A DNA stretch of 64,000 nucleotides from Limimaricola soesokkakensis (GCF_900172345.1 NZ_FWFY01000012.1:55435-119434); one strand, 5' to 3'; shown: positions 43,027 to 52,954, counted from the first letter of the stretch. The notes: generated from the letters alone by a model not told the origin. Translations and numbers: made by a program.

Positions 43027-43566
43027 TTATCGGCCCGAGCGATCCGGTTCAGGGGCCGCCTTCAATCGACCCATGATATGCGAGTCGATCAGCACGCCGG
43101 CCCGCAGGACATCGTGCCGCCTCGTCCCTTCCACCTCGAAACCATGCCGCTCGTAGAGCCGGATGGCGGCGTGGTTGTCGACGTTCACGTCGAGCTCCAG
43201 TCGGCGCAGCCCGAGCCAGTTATCCGCGAGGTCAAGCAGCGCCCGGAGCATGGCCGTGCCGTAGCCCTGTCCGACATGGTCGTCATGCACGATCAAAAGT
43301 ACTTCGCCGACATGGGCCCGGCGTCTCCTAGACGGCATGAGCCCCGCATGGGTGACGATTTCACGCCCGCCCCCCTCGGTATCGATGACCCCGACGAGAA
43401 AATGATCGCCGGACTCCGTGGCAAGGCGACGCTCGATCCTGCTTTGCGGATCGAAGGGCAGGCGCAGCGTGCCATGTCTCACGCCGGGCAGGTTCGCCAT
43501 GACCGTGAGGGCTGCGGCGTCGCCCGGTTCGGCGGCACGGATATGCAGGTTCGGAGCGTCCATCAT
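43027..43566 (-). CDS. GNAT-family N-acetyltransferase
   Basis: 179 aa. It has the acetyl-CoA loop (GQGYGTAMLRALL, the Q/RxxGxG/A motif, about 100-112) and the closing NHAAIRLYERHGFEVEGTRR, the pattern of YhhY/RimJ-like GNATs that act on amino groups of small molecules or ribosomal proteins. The substrate cannot be told. It stands alone on the minus strand between the sugar operon and an MFS gene. Confidence 0.82.
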   Translation of the reverse strand: MMDAPNLHIRAAEPGDAAALTVMANLPGVRHGTLRLPFDPQSRIERRLATESGDHFLVGVIDTEGGGREIVTHAGLMPSRRRRAHVGEVLLIVHDDHVGQGYGTAMLRALLDLADNWLGLRRLELDVNVDNHAAIRLYERHGFEVEGTRRHDVLRAGVLIDSHIMGRLKAAPEPDRSGR

Positions 43567-43745
43567 GGCATTGGCCTAACCCAAACGGATGGGGGCGGCC
43601 ATGGATTTGCGGATGAGGCCGATCCGCTCCGGGGCCCGCGGCGGCCCGCCGCTCGGTTGTCGTCCCGCCTATGGTACTTCCGCGTGCGGGGCCTATCCTT
43701 GCAGAAATCGATTTGAACGACGCCCGAACGGGCCGGAGGGACCGA

Positions 43746-44903
43746 ATGGCCGAGATCATCACGCCGTGGCGCAGCGTCGCCGCGGCATTCGCCTTGAACG
43801 GCGTGCTTCTGGGCTGCTGGGCCTCGCGGGTTCCGGCGGTCGCCTCGGGCTTCGGTCTGGGCGAGGCCGCGCTCGGGCTGCTGCTTCTGATGATGGGGAT
43901 GGGGGCGCTGGTCTCCTTCCCGATCGCGGGCAAGCTTGCCGATCGCTTTGGCGCGGTGCGGGTAACGCGCTGGATCGCGGCGGTCTATCTCGTCTCGATC
44001 GCTCTGGTCGGGCTCGCCCCCGTGGTGCCGGCGCTCGGGCTGGCGCTGTTCCTCTTCGGCATGTGCCACGGGGCAATGGACGTGGCGATGAATTCCTGGG
44101 CCGCCGAGGTCGAGCGGCACATGGGGCGCTCGGTGATGTCGTCCTTCCACGCGATGTGGAGCCTCGGCGCCGGGCTGGGCGCCGCCGGCGGTTTCGCGGC
44201 CGCAAGCCTCGCCGCCCCCGTCTCGTTGCATTTCGTGCTGACGGCCCTGCTCGCGGCGTTGCTGTTCGGGCCGTTCCTGCGGATCGACTGGACCTCGCGC
44301 GTCGCCACCGGCGGCGCGGGCGACCCGGTCTTCGCCTTTCCGCGCGGCGCGCTGGTTTTCGTGGGCCTTATCGCGCTTGGGGCGGGTCTGGGCGAAGGCG
44401 CCGCGGTGGATTGGAGCGCGGTGTTTCTCGCAGATGTGCTGGGCGCCGCCGAGGCGCATGCGACGCTGGGCTACGCAGTGTTCTCTGTCACCATGGTGGC
44501 GATGCGGCTTTGCGTCGATCGGTTGATCACCCGCCACGGGCCGCGCCGTGTGGCGCTGGCCAGCGGGCTGCTGGCGGCATCGGGCTACCTGACCTGCGCG
44601 CTCGCGAGCAGTCTCGCGGTGGCCCTCGCGGGCTTCGTTCTGATGGGGCTGGGCTACGCGGCGGTGATCCCGCTGGCCTTCAGCCGCGCCGCCGCCGATC
44701 CCGAGATCCCGGCCGGACAGGCGATCGCCTCTGTGGCGACGCTGGGCTATGGCGCGATGCTGCTGGGGCCGCCGGTGATCGGCTTCGTCGCCGATATCAG
44801 CTCGCTTCGGGTCTCGTTCGTTCTGGTCGGTCTCTTCGCGCTCCTGATCGCGGCGCTGTCGCCGGTGCTGGGGCGCGTGCGCCCGGCGCCGCAGGCGGCC
44901 TGA
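43746..44903 (+). CDS. MFS transporter (YbjJ-like)
   Basis: 385 aa from the ATG at 43746, seven bases after GGAGGGA. About 12 hydrophobic segments are present, with the loop 2-3 signature GKLADRFGAVRVTR (about 65-78) and a GHGPRR-style loop between TM8 and TM9 (ITRHGPRRVALASG). The sequence start (LNGVLLGCWASRVPAV) and the MCHGAMDVAMNSWAAEVE segment resemble YbjJ-type members. No transported substrate can be deduced, and no neighbouring pathway is attached. Confidence 0.82.
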   Translation: MAEIITPWRSVAAAFALNGVLLGCWASRVPAVASGFGLGEAALGLLLLMMGMGALVSFPIAGKLADRFGAVRVTRWIAAVYLVSIALVGLAPVVPALGLALFLFGMCHGAMDVAMNSWAAEVERHMGRSVMSSFHAMWSLGAGLGAAGGFAAASLAAPVSLHFVLTALLAALLFGPFLRIDWTSRVATGGAGDPVFAFPRGALVFVGLIALGAGLGEGAAVDWSAVFLADVLGAAEAHATLGYAVFSVTMVAMRLCVDRLITRHGPRRVALASGLLAASGYLTCALASSLAVALAGFVLMGLGYAAVIPLAFSRAAADPEIPAGQAIASVATLGYGAMLLGPPVIGFVADISSLRVSFVLVGLFALLIAALSPVLGRVRPAPQAA

Positions 44904-45236
44904 CGCGGTCGTGAAGCCGATGCCGCCGCCGCGCTGTTGCGGGTCCGCGCGCGTGCCCAAGGCCCATGCAATGCTCGCCTATTCCCGCCCGGGGCCCGCC
45001 CGCCGCTGCCGCGCCGGACCGCCCCATGCCGGGGAATGCCAGCGGTTTCACCGCTGTATCCCCCTTTCTTCATCCGCGGTGCCGCGATAGGCACTGCCTC
45101 CGAAACGGCGTCGTGCCACGGGTGCGGGCCGAGACATGATCCCGGGCGCCCCGTCGGGCGCTTCGACCGCAATGCCAGCCGCCCGGCCGCCAGACGGTGC
45201 TTGGGCCCGTCCGAACGACCAGGAGGAAGGCCGCCG
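44904..45236 (+). other. 333-bp gap between MFS and MscS genes
   Basis: GC-rich. It contains a 7-bp hairpin CAGCGGT-TTC-ACCGCTG (45040-45056) followed by TATCCCCCTTT, a possible terminator of the MFS gene, and ends with the AGGAGG ribosome site of the next gene (45221-45226). I see no gene in it. Confidence 0.4.
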
Positions 45237-47600
45237 ATGCCGCGACCCTTTGCCCAACTGATACACGCCATGACCCTGATGCTGGGCCTGATCCTCGGCC
45301 TCGCCCTGCCGCATCAGGCCCTCGCCCAGATCCTGCCCGCCGAAGCCGCGGCTACCGAAGAAGCAACGACCGAGGCCGAAGCGGGCCCGCTCACCGGTCT
45401 TCTCGAGGTGCTGCGCGACGAGACCGCGCGCGAGGCGCTGATCGCCGAGCTGGAGCGCGTGACCACCGAGGCCGAGCCGATCGAGGCGCTGGCCGCGACC
45501 GCCGAGGAGGTGCAGGAGATCGAGCCCCGCGTTTCCATCGGGTCGCGTATCGCCCAGGTCACGCAGGACATCGCCGAGGGGTTGGCCGTGCAGGCCGACC
45601 AGATCGTTCGCAGCTTCTCCGGCAACGGCAATCTGCTGGGCGGTCTCGCGAGCCTCGACCTGCCGGTGTTGTGGGAGACCTTCCAGAGCCTGATCCTCGT
45701 CATCGTCATCACCGTGGCGGTCTGGATGGGCCTGCGCGCGCTGGCGAAACCGGTCTACCGCCGCATGGGCGAACGCGCGCTGCATGCGAATTTCCTGCGC
45801 ACGATCTTCATCTTCATCGGCTCCACCCTCCTCGACGCCGCCGTGGTGGTTGCGGCCTGGGCGCTGGGTTACGCGATCTCGCTGATGGCGCTGGGGGAAT
45901 ATGCTGAGGTCGGATTCCGGCAGGCGCTCTATCTCAACGCCTTCCTGCTGGTCGAACTGGTCAAGGTGGCGATCCGTGCCATCGTCTCGCCCACCACCGG
46001 CGGGCTGCGGCTGGTCAACCTGTCGAACAGCGCCGCGCTACGGCTGAACCGCCACGTGAACGTGGTCGTGAGCGTGCTGGGCTACGGCCAGCTTCTGGTG
46101 CTGCCGCTGGTCAACCGCAACGTCTCCTTCGCCGCCGGTCTCGGTGTCTCGGCGCTGCTGTCGGTCTTCGTGCTGGTTTATCTGGTGGTGCTGGTGATCC
46201 GGCATCGCGACGACGTCGCGAACTGGATCGCCCGCCGCCTGATGGCCGAGAAGGTCGAGGATGAGCAGGACCTCCCCGAAGACCATGCGGACGTGGTCGT
46301 CCCCGAAACCACCCCCGGGGCGCCGCTCGGCGCGGGTCCGGCGGCCACGCCGCCGGCACGCAAGCAGCTTGGCGGCACGCTGGGCACGCTGACCCGGACC
46401 TGGCACTGGTTCGCGCTGGCCTATCTGGGCTTCATGTTCGTGGTGGTGATCTCGCGCTCGGCCGATGTGGTGGCGGGCTACCTGATCGCTTCGGGCAAGG
46501 TGCTGGCCGCGGCGCTGATCGGCTCGCTGATCATCGGCGCGATCGGCCGCGCGCTGCGCCATGGCGTGGTGCTGCCCACCGAGATGCGGACCAAGCTACC
46601 GCTGCTCGAGCCGCGCCTCAACGCGATCGTGCCCAAGGTGCTGATCGCGCTGCGCCTCGTCGTCACGCTGGCGGTGGTGATCTACACGCTCGACGTAATC
46701 GGGCTTTACGATCTCGGCGGCTGGTTTGCCTCGCCGGTCGGTCTCGAGGCCACGGGCCGCATCGTCTCCCTAGCGCTGATCCTGCTGGTGGCGGCGATGA
46801 TCTGGCTCGCGGTGAACAGCTGGATCGATTACCGGCTCAACCCGGAGGTCGGCAAGATCCCGACCTCGCGCGAGACCACGCTGCTGACGCTGCTGCGCAA
46901 CGCCTTCGCGATCGCGCTGCTGATCTTCACGCTGATGTTCGCCCTGGCCGAGATCGGGCTCGACATCGGGCCGCTGCTGGCCTCGGCCGGTGTGCTGGGC
47001 CTCGCCATCGGCTTCGGTGCGCAGAAGCTGGTGCAGGACATCATCACCGGCGTCTTCATCCAGTTCGAGAACGCGATGAACGTGGGCGATGTCGTCACCG
47101 TCGGCGGCACCACCGGCGTGGTCGAGAAGCTGACCGTGCGCTCGGTGTCCCTGCGCGACGTGCAGGGCACCTTCCACATCATCCCCTTCTCCAGCGTCGA
47201 CATGGTGTCGAACTTCATGCGCGATTTCTCGTATTTCGTCTGCGACATGGGGATCGCCTATCGCGAGGATGTCGACGAGGCGAAGCAGGCGATGTTCGAC
47301 GCCTTCGAGGAGCTCAAGCAGGATCCCGATCAGCGCGCCAACATCATCGGCGACATGGAGTGGTTCGGCGTCAACAGCTTCGCCGACAGCGCCGTGGTGG
47401 TGCGGGCGCGGATCAAGACCGTGCCGGGCACGCAATGGGGGCTGGGCCGGGCCTATAACGGCATCCTAAAGCGGATCTTCGACGCGCGCGGGATCGAGAT
47501 TCCCTTCCCGCACCAGACGATCTTCTTCGGTGAGGCCAAGGATGGCCGGACCCAGGCGCTGCGGCTCAAGCAGGTCGGCGACGCGCAGGCCGAAGGCTGA
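45237..47600 (+). CDS. Large mechanosensitive channel of the MscS family
   Basis: 787 aa from the ATG at 45237 behind AGGAGG; the frame is open further upstream but without a start signal. A signal peptide (about 1-31, ending HQALAQ) is followed by a short acidic periplasmic stretch, about 10 membrane helices and the conserved MscS core: pore-lining and TM3b region ASAGVLGLAIGFGAQKLVQD (about 580-600) and the beta domain GDVVTVGGTTGVVEKLTVRS. Such channels open on hypo-osmotic shock. Length and layout match the YbiO/YbdG-like large MscS group. A strong hairpin follows. Confidence 0.88.
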   Translation: MPRPFAQLIHAMTLMLGLILGLALPHQALAQILPAEAAATEEATTEAEAGPLTGLLEVLRDETAREALIAELERVTTEAEPIEALAATAEEVQEIEPRVSIGSRIAQVTQDIAEGLAVQADQIVRSFSGNGNLLGGLASLDLPVLWETFQSLILVIVITVAVWMGLRALAKPVYRRMGERALHANFLRTIFIFIGSTLLDAAVVVAAWALGYAISLMALGEYAEVGFRQALYLNAFLLVELVKVAIRAIVSPTTGGLRLVNLSNSAALRLNRHVNVVVSVLGYGQLLVLPLVNRNVSFAAGLGVSALLSVFVLVYLVVLVIRHRDDVANWIARRLMAEKVEDEQDLPEDHADVVVPETTPGAPLGAGPAATPPARKQLGGTLGTLTRTWHWFALAYLGFMFVVVISRSADVVAGYLIASGKVLAAALIGSLIIGAIGRALRHGVVLPTEMRTKLPLLEPRLNAIVPKVLIALRLVVTLAVVIYTLDVIGLYDLGGWFASPVGLEATGRIVSLALILLVAAMIWLAVNSWIDYRLNPEVGKIPTSRETTLLTLLRNAFAIALLIFTLMFALAEIGLDIGPLLASAGVLGLAIGFGAQKLVQDIITGVFIQFENAMNVGDVVTVGGTTGVVEKLTVRSVSLRDVQGTFHIIPFSSVDMVSNFMRDFSYFVCDMGIAYREDVDEAKQAMFDAFEELKQDPDQRANIIGDMEWFGVNSFADSAVVVRARIKTVPGTQWGLGRAYNGILKRIFDARGIEIPFPHQTIFFGEAKDGRTQALRLKQVGDAQAEG

Positions 47601-47616
47601 AACGGCCTTTACGGGG

Positions 47617-47645
47617 ATCGGGGATAGGCGGCGCCTATCCCCGAT
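47617..47645 (+). terminator. Hairpin after the mscS-type gene
   Basis: 13-bp perfect stem ATCGGGGATAGGC / GCCTATCCCCGAT with a GGC loop (centre at about 47631), 17 bases past the stop. Confidence 0.75.
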
Positions 47646-48028
47646 GAGACACTGGCTCGAACCGACCCGGGTTCGATCTGGGCCCGCGACCGCAATGCGC
47701 TGAAAGCCCCTGACCTGACCGTGGGGCGGGGGATGATTCGCCTCCGCATGGCCGGGCCAGCGCGCCGGACGAGACGGGCGGTTCCGTCGAAATCGGCCCC
47801 TGCCGGGGCATTCGCACGGCGAATGATCACCCCGCAGACAAGTCCGAAGCTGCCTGCCCGATCGGCCGGCAGGAGGAAAACTCAGCCCGGTCAAACCACT
47901 GATGCTGCGTTGCAGCAATTGCATGGCAGGGTACAGCCTGACGGCACTGGTGCATGCTGCGTCGAGACGCCAATCTCGTATCAAGCAGCGTGAGAGCGCC
48001 TGTTCAGATCATGTCAGGAGATACCGTC
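47646..48028 (+). other. 383-bp gap before the DUF1127 gene
   Basis: No supported gene. It holds the promoter and leader of the DUF1127 gene at 48029 and ends with the ribosome site TCAGGAG (48014-48020). Short open frames here lack start signals. Confidence 0.4.
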
Positions 48029-48229
48029 ATGAGACTCGCAGTACCGTCCCAGGCCCGTACCGATGTCGCGGGATACCTTGCCTCGGCCACGACGCGGTGG
48101 CGCGTCTACCGCCGCACCGTGTCCGAGCTGTCGCGGCTGAGCGATCGCGACCTTGCCGATCTCGGCTTCGCGCGGTCGCAGATCCGCGAGATCGCCCGCG
48201 ACGCCGCCACGCGCGCAGTCGCGCGCTGA
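48029..48229 (+). CDS. DUF1127 small protein
   Basis: 66 aa from the ATG at 48029, eight bases after CAGGAG; the ATG at 48011 would include the ribosome site itself. It has the core RRTVSELSRLSDRDLADLGF followed by SQIREIARDAATRA, very like the copy at 27206-27424 (ELSLLTDRDLADLG). The expected role is RNA-binding in stress or growth control. It stands alone, convergent with ureG. Confidence 0.87.
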   Translation: MRLAVPSQARTDVAGYLASATTRWRVYRRTVSELSRLSDRDLADLGFARSQIREIARDAATRAVAR

Positions 48230-48248
48230 TCCACCGGACCGTGGGGCG

Positions 48249-48884
48249 TCAGGCGACGCCCTGCGGCACGAGGCCGCCCATCTCGCGCAGATGTGACAGC
48301 ACCTCGTCGACACCGCGCCCGTGGCGCAGCGCGCAGAACACGAAGGGCCGCGATCCCCGCATCCGCGCCGCGTCGCGCTGCATCACCTCGAGCGAGGCGC
48401 CGACATGCGGCGCCAGATCGGTCTTGTTGATCACCAGAAGGTCCGAGCGGGTGATCGCCGGGCCGCCCTTGCGCGGGATTTCCTCGCCCGCCGCCACGTC
48501 GATGACGTAGATGGTCAGGTCGGCGAGTTCGGGTGAGAAGGTGGCCGAGAGATTGTCGCCGCCGCTCTCGATCAGCACCACCTCGATGCCGGGATGCCGC
48601 CGTTCCAGCTCGGCCACGGCGGCGAGGTTGAGACTCGCATCCTCGCGGATCGCGGTATGCGGGCAGCCCCCGGTTTCCACGCCGATCACCCGGTCACCGG
48701 GCAGGATCTGCATCCGCATCAGCGCCTCGGCATCCTCCTGCGTGTAGATGTCGTTGGTGATGACGCCGATCGAATGATCTGGCGCCAGCGCGCGGGCGAG
48801 CTGGGCGGTGAGCGTGGTCTTGCCGGCGCCGACGGGGCCGCCGATGCCGATCCGCAGGGGTCCGTTCATCGTGCTGATGCTCAT
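48249..48884 (-). CDS. ureG: Urease accessory GTPase UreG
   Basis: 211 aa from the ATG at 48884, overlapping the ureF stop (ATGA). It drives GTP-dependent nickel delivery in urease activation. P-loop [10 protein letters not shown] (15-24), the nickel-relaying CPH motif in [23 protein letters not shown] and the guanine motif NKTDL are all present. Last gene of the urease operon. Confidence 0.97.
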   Translation of the reverse strand: MSISTMNGPLRIGIGGPVGAGKTTLTAQLARALAPDHSIGVITNDIYTQEDAEALMRMQILPGDRVIGVETGGCPHTAIREDASLNLAAVAELERRHPGIEVVLIESGGDNLSATFSPELADLTIYVIDVAAGEEIPRKGGPAITRSDLLVINKTDLAPHVGASLEVMQRDAARMRGSRPFVFCALRHGRGVDEVLSHLREMGGLVPQGVA

Positions 48885-49525
48885 GTGGCGAAGATCCTCG
48901 GTTGCTGGGTTTCGTGGCGCATCGACGCGATGTCGCCCATGAAGGTGGTGGAGGAGAGATCGTCGAGCGTGCCGTGCTCGACCTCCTCGGCGATGCGCGC
49001 GCAGAGCGGCGCGAGCGCGGATTGCAGCTGCTGCCCCTCGGTCTGGCCCAGCGGCATCAGCCGCTGCGCCGCCGAGACGAGATTGGCCGCAAAGGCCTGC
49101 AGGTAGAGCGCGCAAGTGGATCGCAGCGGCAGCCCGTGTCGCGACGCCGCCGCACCGATGGCGACGGGATAGGCGAGGGGGGTGGCCGCAACGCCCGAGA
49201 CCTGCGCCTCGGTCCGCGCGAAGGCCGTGCCCTGCCGCTCCGTCTCGATCACCCTCTCGCGGCTTGCGGCCAGAGCGCGAGCGGTGGCGTCGATGCCAGT
49301 CAGGTCGGCCTCATCCGCGCGCCATGCGGCGACGAGCAGCAGCGCGTCGTTGCGACCCGCGCCGAACTCCAGCGTATCGCGCAGCCAGTCCTCGAGCGTC
49401 GCGCAGTCGAGGACGCGGCCATCCGCGATCGCCTGTTCCAGCCCGTGCGAGTAGGCGAAGGCCCCGACCGGGTAGCCGGGCGAGAGCCAGCGCGCCAGCG
49501 TCAGGGCCTGCAGCTCAGTGAGCAT
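48881..49525 (-). CDS. ureF: Urease accessory protein UreF
   Basis: 214 aa from the ATG at 49525, overlapping the end of ureE by 11 bases. Conserved [19 protein letters not shown] is at the start and the rest is helical with a basic C-terminus. UreF gates GTP hydrolysis by UreG in the UreD-F-G maturation complex. A longer N-terminus (to 49570) is open but falls inside ureE. Confidence 0.95.
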   Translation of the reverse strand: MLTELQALTLARWLSPGYPVGAFAYSHGLEQAIADGRVLDCATLEDWLRDTLEFGAGRNDALLLVAAWRADEADLTGIDATARALAASRERVIETERQGTAFARTEAQVSGVAATPLAYPVAIGAAASRHGLPLRSTCALYLQAFAANLVSAAQRLMPLGQTEGQQLQSALAPLCARIAEEVEHGTLDDLSSTTFMGDIASMRHETQQPRIFAT

Positions 49526-49985
49526 GGGCCGTCGCGACATGTTCATGCGCGTGGGTGCGACCGTGACCATAGGCGCCGCCCTCGGGGGTGAAGGGGCCGG
49601 TGGTGTCGCGCAGCTCGGCGCCCAGATGCGCCAGCATATGCGCGATCACGTGGTCGCGGCGGATCACGAGGCAGTCGGGCCGGATCTCGCAGGGGGTATG
49701 CCGATTGCCGACATGCCAGGCGAGCCGGACGAGGTCACCGCGCGCCTCGGTCAGCGGCTCGGGCGCGGCCTCGATCGCCACGTGGCTGCCATCCGACAAT
49801 TCCAGCGCGTCGCCCGCATCCAGCGAAGTCGTCTGCGGCAGATCGACGAGAAAGGCGCGGCCCGAAGCGGTCACGAGCCGCTTGCGGCGCAGGAAGCGGC
49901 CCTCGTAGTCGAGCGCGCAGGTCTCATGCGGGCCGGACCAGTGCCCCTTGCGGTGCAGTTGCCGGGCGGTGGGAAGATCACTCAT
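49515..49985 (-). CDS. ureE: Urease accessory nickel metallochaperone UreE
   Basis: 156 aa. The two-domain form has an N-terminal peptide-binding domain and a C-terminal metal-binding domain (WHVGNRHTPCEI). It ends in a His-rich tail ([16 protein letters not shown]) that stores nickel for UreG/UreC. The ATG at 49985 lies nine bases after the ureC stop. Confidence 0.95.
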   Translation of the reverse strand: MSDLPTARQLHRKGHWSGPHETCALDYEGRFLRRKRLVTASGRAFLVDLPQTTSLDAGDALELSDGSHVAIEAAPEPLTEARGDLVRLAWHVGNRHTPCEIRPDCLVIRRDHVIAHMLAHLGAELRDTTGPFTPEGGAYGHGRTHAHEHVATAHAH

Positions 49986-49994
49986 CGCGTCACC

Positions 49995-51704
49995 TCAGAA
50001 CAGGAAGTAGCGCTGCGCCATCGGCAGCACCTCGGCAGGTTCGCAGGTCAGCAGCACGCCGTCGGCGCGGACCTCGTAGGTCTCGGGGTCGACCTCGACT
50101 TCGGGCAGCGCGTCGTTGAGCTTCAGGTCGCGCTTGGTCACGTGGCGGGTGTCTTCGATGGCGACGGTCTGCTTGGCGAGGCCGAGCCGTTCGCGCAGCC
50201 CGTCCTCCTGCGCGGCCTTCGAGACGAAGGTGACGCCGGCATGTTCGACCGCCCGGCCATAGGCGCCGAACATCGGGCGCAGATGCACCGGCTGCGGGGT
50301 GGGGATCGAGGCGTTGGGATCGCCCATCTGCGCTATGACGATCTGCCCGCCCAAGAGCACCATCTCGGGCTTCACCCCGAAGAAGGCCGGATGCCAGAGC
50401 ACCAGATCGGCGCGCTTGCCCGGCTCGATCGAGCCGATCTCGTGCGCGAGGCCATGCGCCAGCGCCGGGTTGATCGTGTATTTCGCGACATAGCGGCGAG
50501 CACGGAAGTTGTCGTTCTCACCGGCCTCCTCGGCCAGCCGCCCGCGCTGGCGCTTCATCTTGTCGGCGGTCTGCCAGGTGCGGATCAGCACTTCACCGAC
50601 CCGGCCCATCGCCTGGCTGTCGGAGGCGATGATCGAGAAGGCGCCCATGTCATGCAGGATGTCCTCGGCGGCGATGGTCTCGCGCCGGATCCGGCTTTCG
50701 GCGAAGGCGATGTCCTCGGGCACCCGCTTGTCGAGGTGGTGGCAGACCATCAGCATGTCGAGATGTTCTTCGACCGTGTTGATGGTGAAGGGCCGCGTCG
50801 GGTTGGTCGAGGCGGGCAGCACCGACATCTCACCGCAGATTTTTATGATGTCGGGGGCGTGGCCGCCGCCCGCGCCCTCGGTATGGAAGGCGTGGATGGT
50901 GCGCCCGGCGATGGCCTTCACGGTGTTCTCGACGAAGCCCGCCTCGTTGAGCGTGTCGGTATGGATCATCACCTGCACGCCGGTCTCGTCGGCGACCCGC
51001 AGGCAGCAGTCGATGGCGGCGGGCGTCGTGCCCCAGTCCTCGTGTAGTTTCAGCGCGCAGGCCCCCGCGAGGATCTGCTCGTGCAGCGCGCCCGGAAGCG
51101 AGGCGTTGCCCTTGCCCGCGAAGGCGAGGTTCATCGGGAAGGCATCGGCCGATTGCAGCATCCGGGCAAGATGCCACGGCCCCGGCGTGCAGGTGGTGGC
51201 CAGCGTACCATGCGCCGGGCCGGTGCCGCCGCCGAGCATGGTGGTGACGCCGGACGCGAGCGCCTCCTCGATCTGCTGCGGGCAGATGTAGTGGATGTGG
51301 CTGTCCATGCCGCCTGCCGTGAGGATCCGCCCCTCGCCCGCGATCACCTCGGTTCCGGGGCCCACGACGATATCGACATTCGGCTGGGTGTCGGGGTTGC
51401 CCGCCTTGCCGATGGCGGCGATGCGTCCGTCCTTCAGCCCGACATCCGCCTTGTAGATGCCTGTATGGTCGAGGATCAGCGCGTTGGTGATCAGCGTGTC
51501 GACCGCGCCTTCGGCGCGCGAACGCTGGCTCTGGCCCATGCCGTCGCGGATCGTCTTGCCACCGCCGAACTTCACCTCCTCGCCATAGGTGGTGAGATCG
51601 CGCTCGACCTCGATCACGAGGTCGGTATCGGCGAGCCGGACCCGGTCGCCGGTGGTGGGGCCGTACATGGCGGCGTAATCGCCGCGCGGAATGGTCACGG
51701 GCAT
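49995..51704 (-). CDS. ureC: Urease alpha subunit
   Basis: 569 aa catalytic subunit. Nickel and active-site residues are visible: His136 and His138 (DSHIHYI), the carbamylated Lys219 in ALKLHEDWG with His221, His248 (MIHTDT), and the flap cysteine and histidine in [13 protein letters not shown]. Hydrolyses urea to ammonia and carbamate. It is separated from ureB by a broken LprI-type gene, but the order is otherwise standard. Confidence 0.97.
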   Translation of the reverse strand: MPVTIPRGDYAAMYGPTTGDRVRLADTDLVIEVERDLTTYGEEVKFGGGKTIRDGMGQSQRSRAEGAVDTLITNALILDHTGIYKADVGLKDGRIAAIGKAGNPDTQPNVDIVVGPGTEVIAGEGRILTAGGMDSHIHYICPQQIEEALASGVTTMLGGGTGPAHGTLATTCTPGPWHLARMLQSADAFPMNLAFAGKGNASLPGALHEQILAGACALKLHEDWGTTPAAIDCCLRVADETGVQVMIHTDTLNEAGFVENTVKAIAGRTIHAFHTEGAGGGHAPDIIKICGEMSVLPASTNPTRPFTINTVEEHLDMLMVCHHLDKRVPEDIAFAESRIRRETIAAEDILHDMGAFSIIASDSQAMGRVGEVLIRTWQTADKMKRQRGRLAEEAGENDNFRARRYVAKYTINPALAHGLAHEIGSIEPGKRADLVLWHPAFFGVKPEMVLLGGQIVIAQMGDPNASIPTPQPVHLRPMFGAYGRAVEHAGVTFVSKAAQEDGLRERLGLAKQTVAIEDTRHVTKRDLKLNDALPEVEVDPETYEVRADGVLLTCEPAEVLPMAQRYFLF

Positions 51705-51750
51705 CGGATGGCCTCCATGAGTTGGGTCGCAGGGCTCATGGAGGCGCGGT

Positions 51751-52107
51751 TCAGCGCATCGCGCGCAGCTCCGCGTTGCGGCGCAGCGTCAGCTCCTCCA
51801 TGCATTTCCAGTAGAACATCGGCGCGGCGCTGCCGCCGCCCTGGTGCTCCGGCTCGCAGGTCGCGTCGCGCCGCGCGAGTCAGGCGCGCTGTTCGTTCAG
51901 AAGCGCCTGCCCGGTCCCCCGGGCATCGGCGCGCGGTTTCACCACGCCCCACAGGCGGTTCAACTCGGCATCGGCGGCCATCCATTCCTCGTGGGCGCAG
52001 AAGTTGATGCCAATCTGCGTGGACGGATCGCAGCGATGATAGTCGTTCCGCGCCGTGGCGGGCAGGGAATGCAGGAGAAGGAGCGGGAACAGGTAGACGA
52101 AACGCAT
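51751..52107 (-). pseudogene. LprI/DUF1311-type exported protein gene with internal TGA
   Basis: The ATG at 52107 opens a signal peptide (MRFVYLFPLLLLHSLPATA) and an LprI domain with Cys in HRCDPSTQIGINFCAHEEW. After 75 codons a TGA (51880-51882) stands where LprI proteins have Trp (the pattern is QRAW). The same frame then runs on for 42 more codons with the domain's remaining cysteines ([27 protein letters not shown]) to a TGA at 51751. One TGG-to-TGA change explains it. It is therefore a recent nonsense allele, or a sequence error. It lies inside the urease operon between ureB and ureC. Confidence 0.8.
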
Positions 52108-52173
52108 GGCAAACCTCCGGTCCGGTCCGCAGCCAGCCTAGCATACGAAGCCGATTCTCCCCATGCGCGACCA

Positions 52174-52479
52174 TCACAGCTCCCCCATCACGCCGCCCTG
52201 GAAGCCGAAGACGCGCCGATCGCCGCCGATTTCGATCAGCCGCACCTCGCGGCGCTGGCCCGGCTCGAAGCGCACTGCCGTTCCCGAGGCGATGTCGAGC
52301 CTGCGGCCGCGCGCAGCCGCGCGGTCGAAGTCGAGACCGGGATTGGCTTCGGCGAAGTGGAAATGGCTGCCGACCTGCACGGGTCGGTCGCCGGTATTGG
52401 CGACCATCAGCGTGATCGCCTCGGACCCCGCGTTCAGCTCGATATCGCCGCCCTTGGGCATCACCTCGCCGGGGATCAT
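52174..52479 (-). CDS. ureB: Urease beta subunit
   Basis: 101 aa beta subunit, from the ATG at 52479, whose ATGA overlaps the stop of the small upstream gene. [18 protein letters not shown] and [21 protein letters not shown] are family hallmarks. Structural subunit of the urease trimer with UreA and UreC. Confidence 0.95.
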   Translation of the reverse strand: MIPGEVMPKGGDIELNAGSEAITLMVANTGDRPVQVGSHFHFAEANPGLDFDRAAARGRRLDIASGTAVRFEPGQRREVRLIEIGGDRRVFGFQGGVMGEL

Positions 52480-52625
52480 GCGCGCAGCCCCCGGACCAGG
52501 GCCACGGCAACGAGCGCGAGGCCGAGGAGGGGCCCGGCCCAGCCGGCATGGAGATGCGCCGCGCCCGCATGCGCGAGCGCCGGGGCGGGAAGGACGAGCG
52601 GGGTGGCGAAGAGGATGCGGGTCAT
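52476..52625 (-). CDS. Small membrane peptide between ureA and ureB (UreJ/HupE-like fragment)
   Basis: 49 aa from the ATG at 52625 (an ATG at 52628 directly precedes it) behind GAAAGGA; the TGA overlaps the ureB ATG (ATGA). The sequence reads [20 protein letters not shown], with a signal-like segment, then a His-containing [19 protein letters not shown] hydrophobic segment and a basic end. Full-length UreJ/HupE proteins start in a similar way (signal, HxGH-type motif, then TM helices), so this may be a truncated or mini relative that handles nickel. The tight overlap, ribosome site and operon placement support translation. Confidence 0.6.
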   Translation of the reverse strand: MTRILFATPLVLPAPALAHAGAAHLHAGWAGPLLGLALVAVALVRGLRA

Positions 52626-52650
52626 CATCGGTCCTTTCGGCGATTGGGGC

Positions 52651-52953
52651 TCAGCGGATCGGGTCGTGCACGGTGACGAGCTTGGTGCCGTCGGGAAAGG
52701 TTGCCTCGACCTGCACCTCGGGGATCATCTCGGGCACGCCCTCCATGCATTGCGCGCGGGTGATCACCTCGGCGCCCATCTGCATCATCTCGGCCACGCT
52801 GCGGCCGTCGCGCGCGCCTTCGACCACCGCGTCGGTGATCAGCGCGATCGCTTCGGGATGGTTGAGCTTGACGCCTCGGGCAAGGCGGCGACGCGCCACC
52901 TCGGCGGCCATGGCGACCAAGAGCTTGTCCTTTTCGCGGGGGGTGAGGTTCAT
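52651..52953 (-). CDS. ureA: Urease gamma subunit
   Basis: 100 aa, full length ([20 protein letters not shown] to the VTVHDPIR end). Structural subunit of the urease trimer. The ATG at 52953 lies one base after the ureD stop, and a short gap leads to the small membrane peptide gene. Confidence 0.96.
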   Translation of the reverse strand: MNLTPREKDKLLVAMAAEVARRRLARGVKLNHPEAIALITDAVVEGARDGRSVAEMMQMGAEVITRAQCMEGVPEMIPEVQVEATFPDGTKLVTVHDPIR

Positions 52954-52954
52954 C

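Noticed and set aside
51880..51882. TGA in the LprI-type gene read as selenocysteine
   Set aside because: The family has Trp at this place, not Cys, and no SECIS-like stem directly follows. A TGG-to-TGA change is enough.
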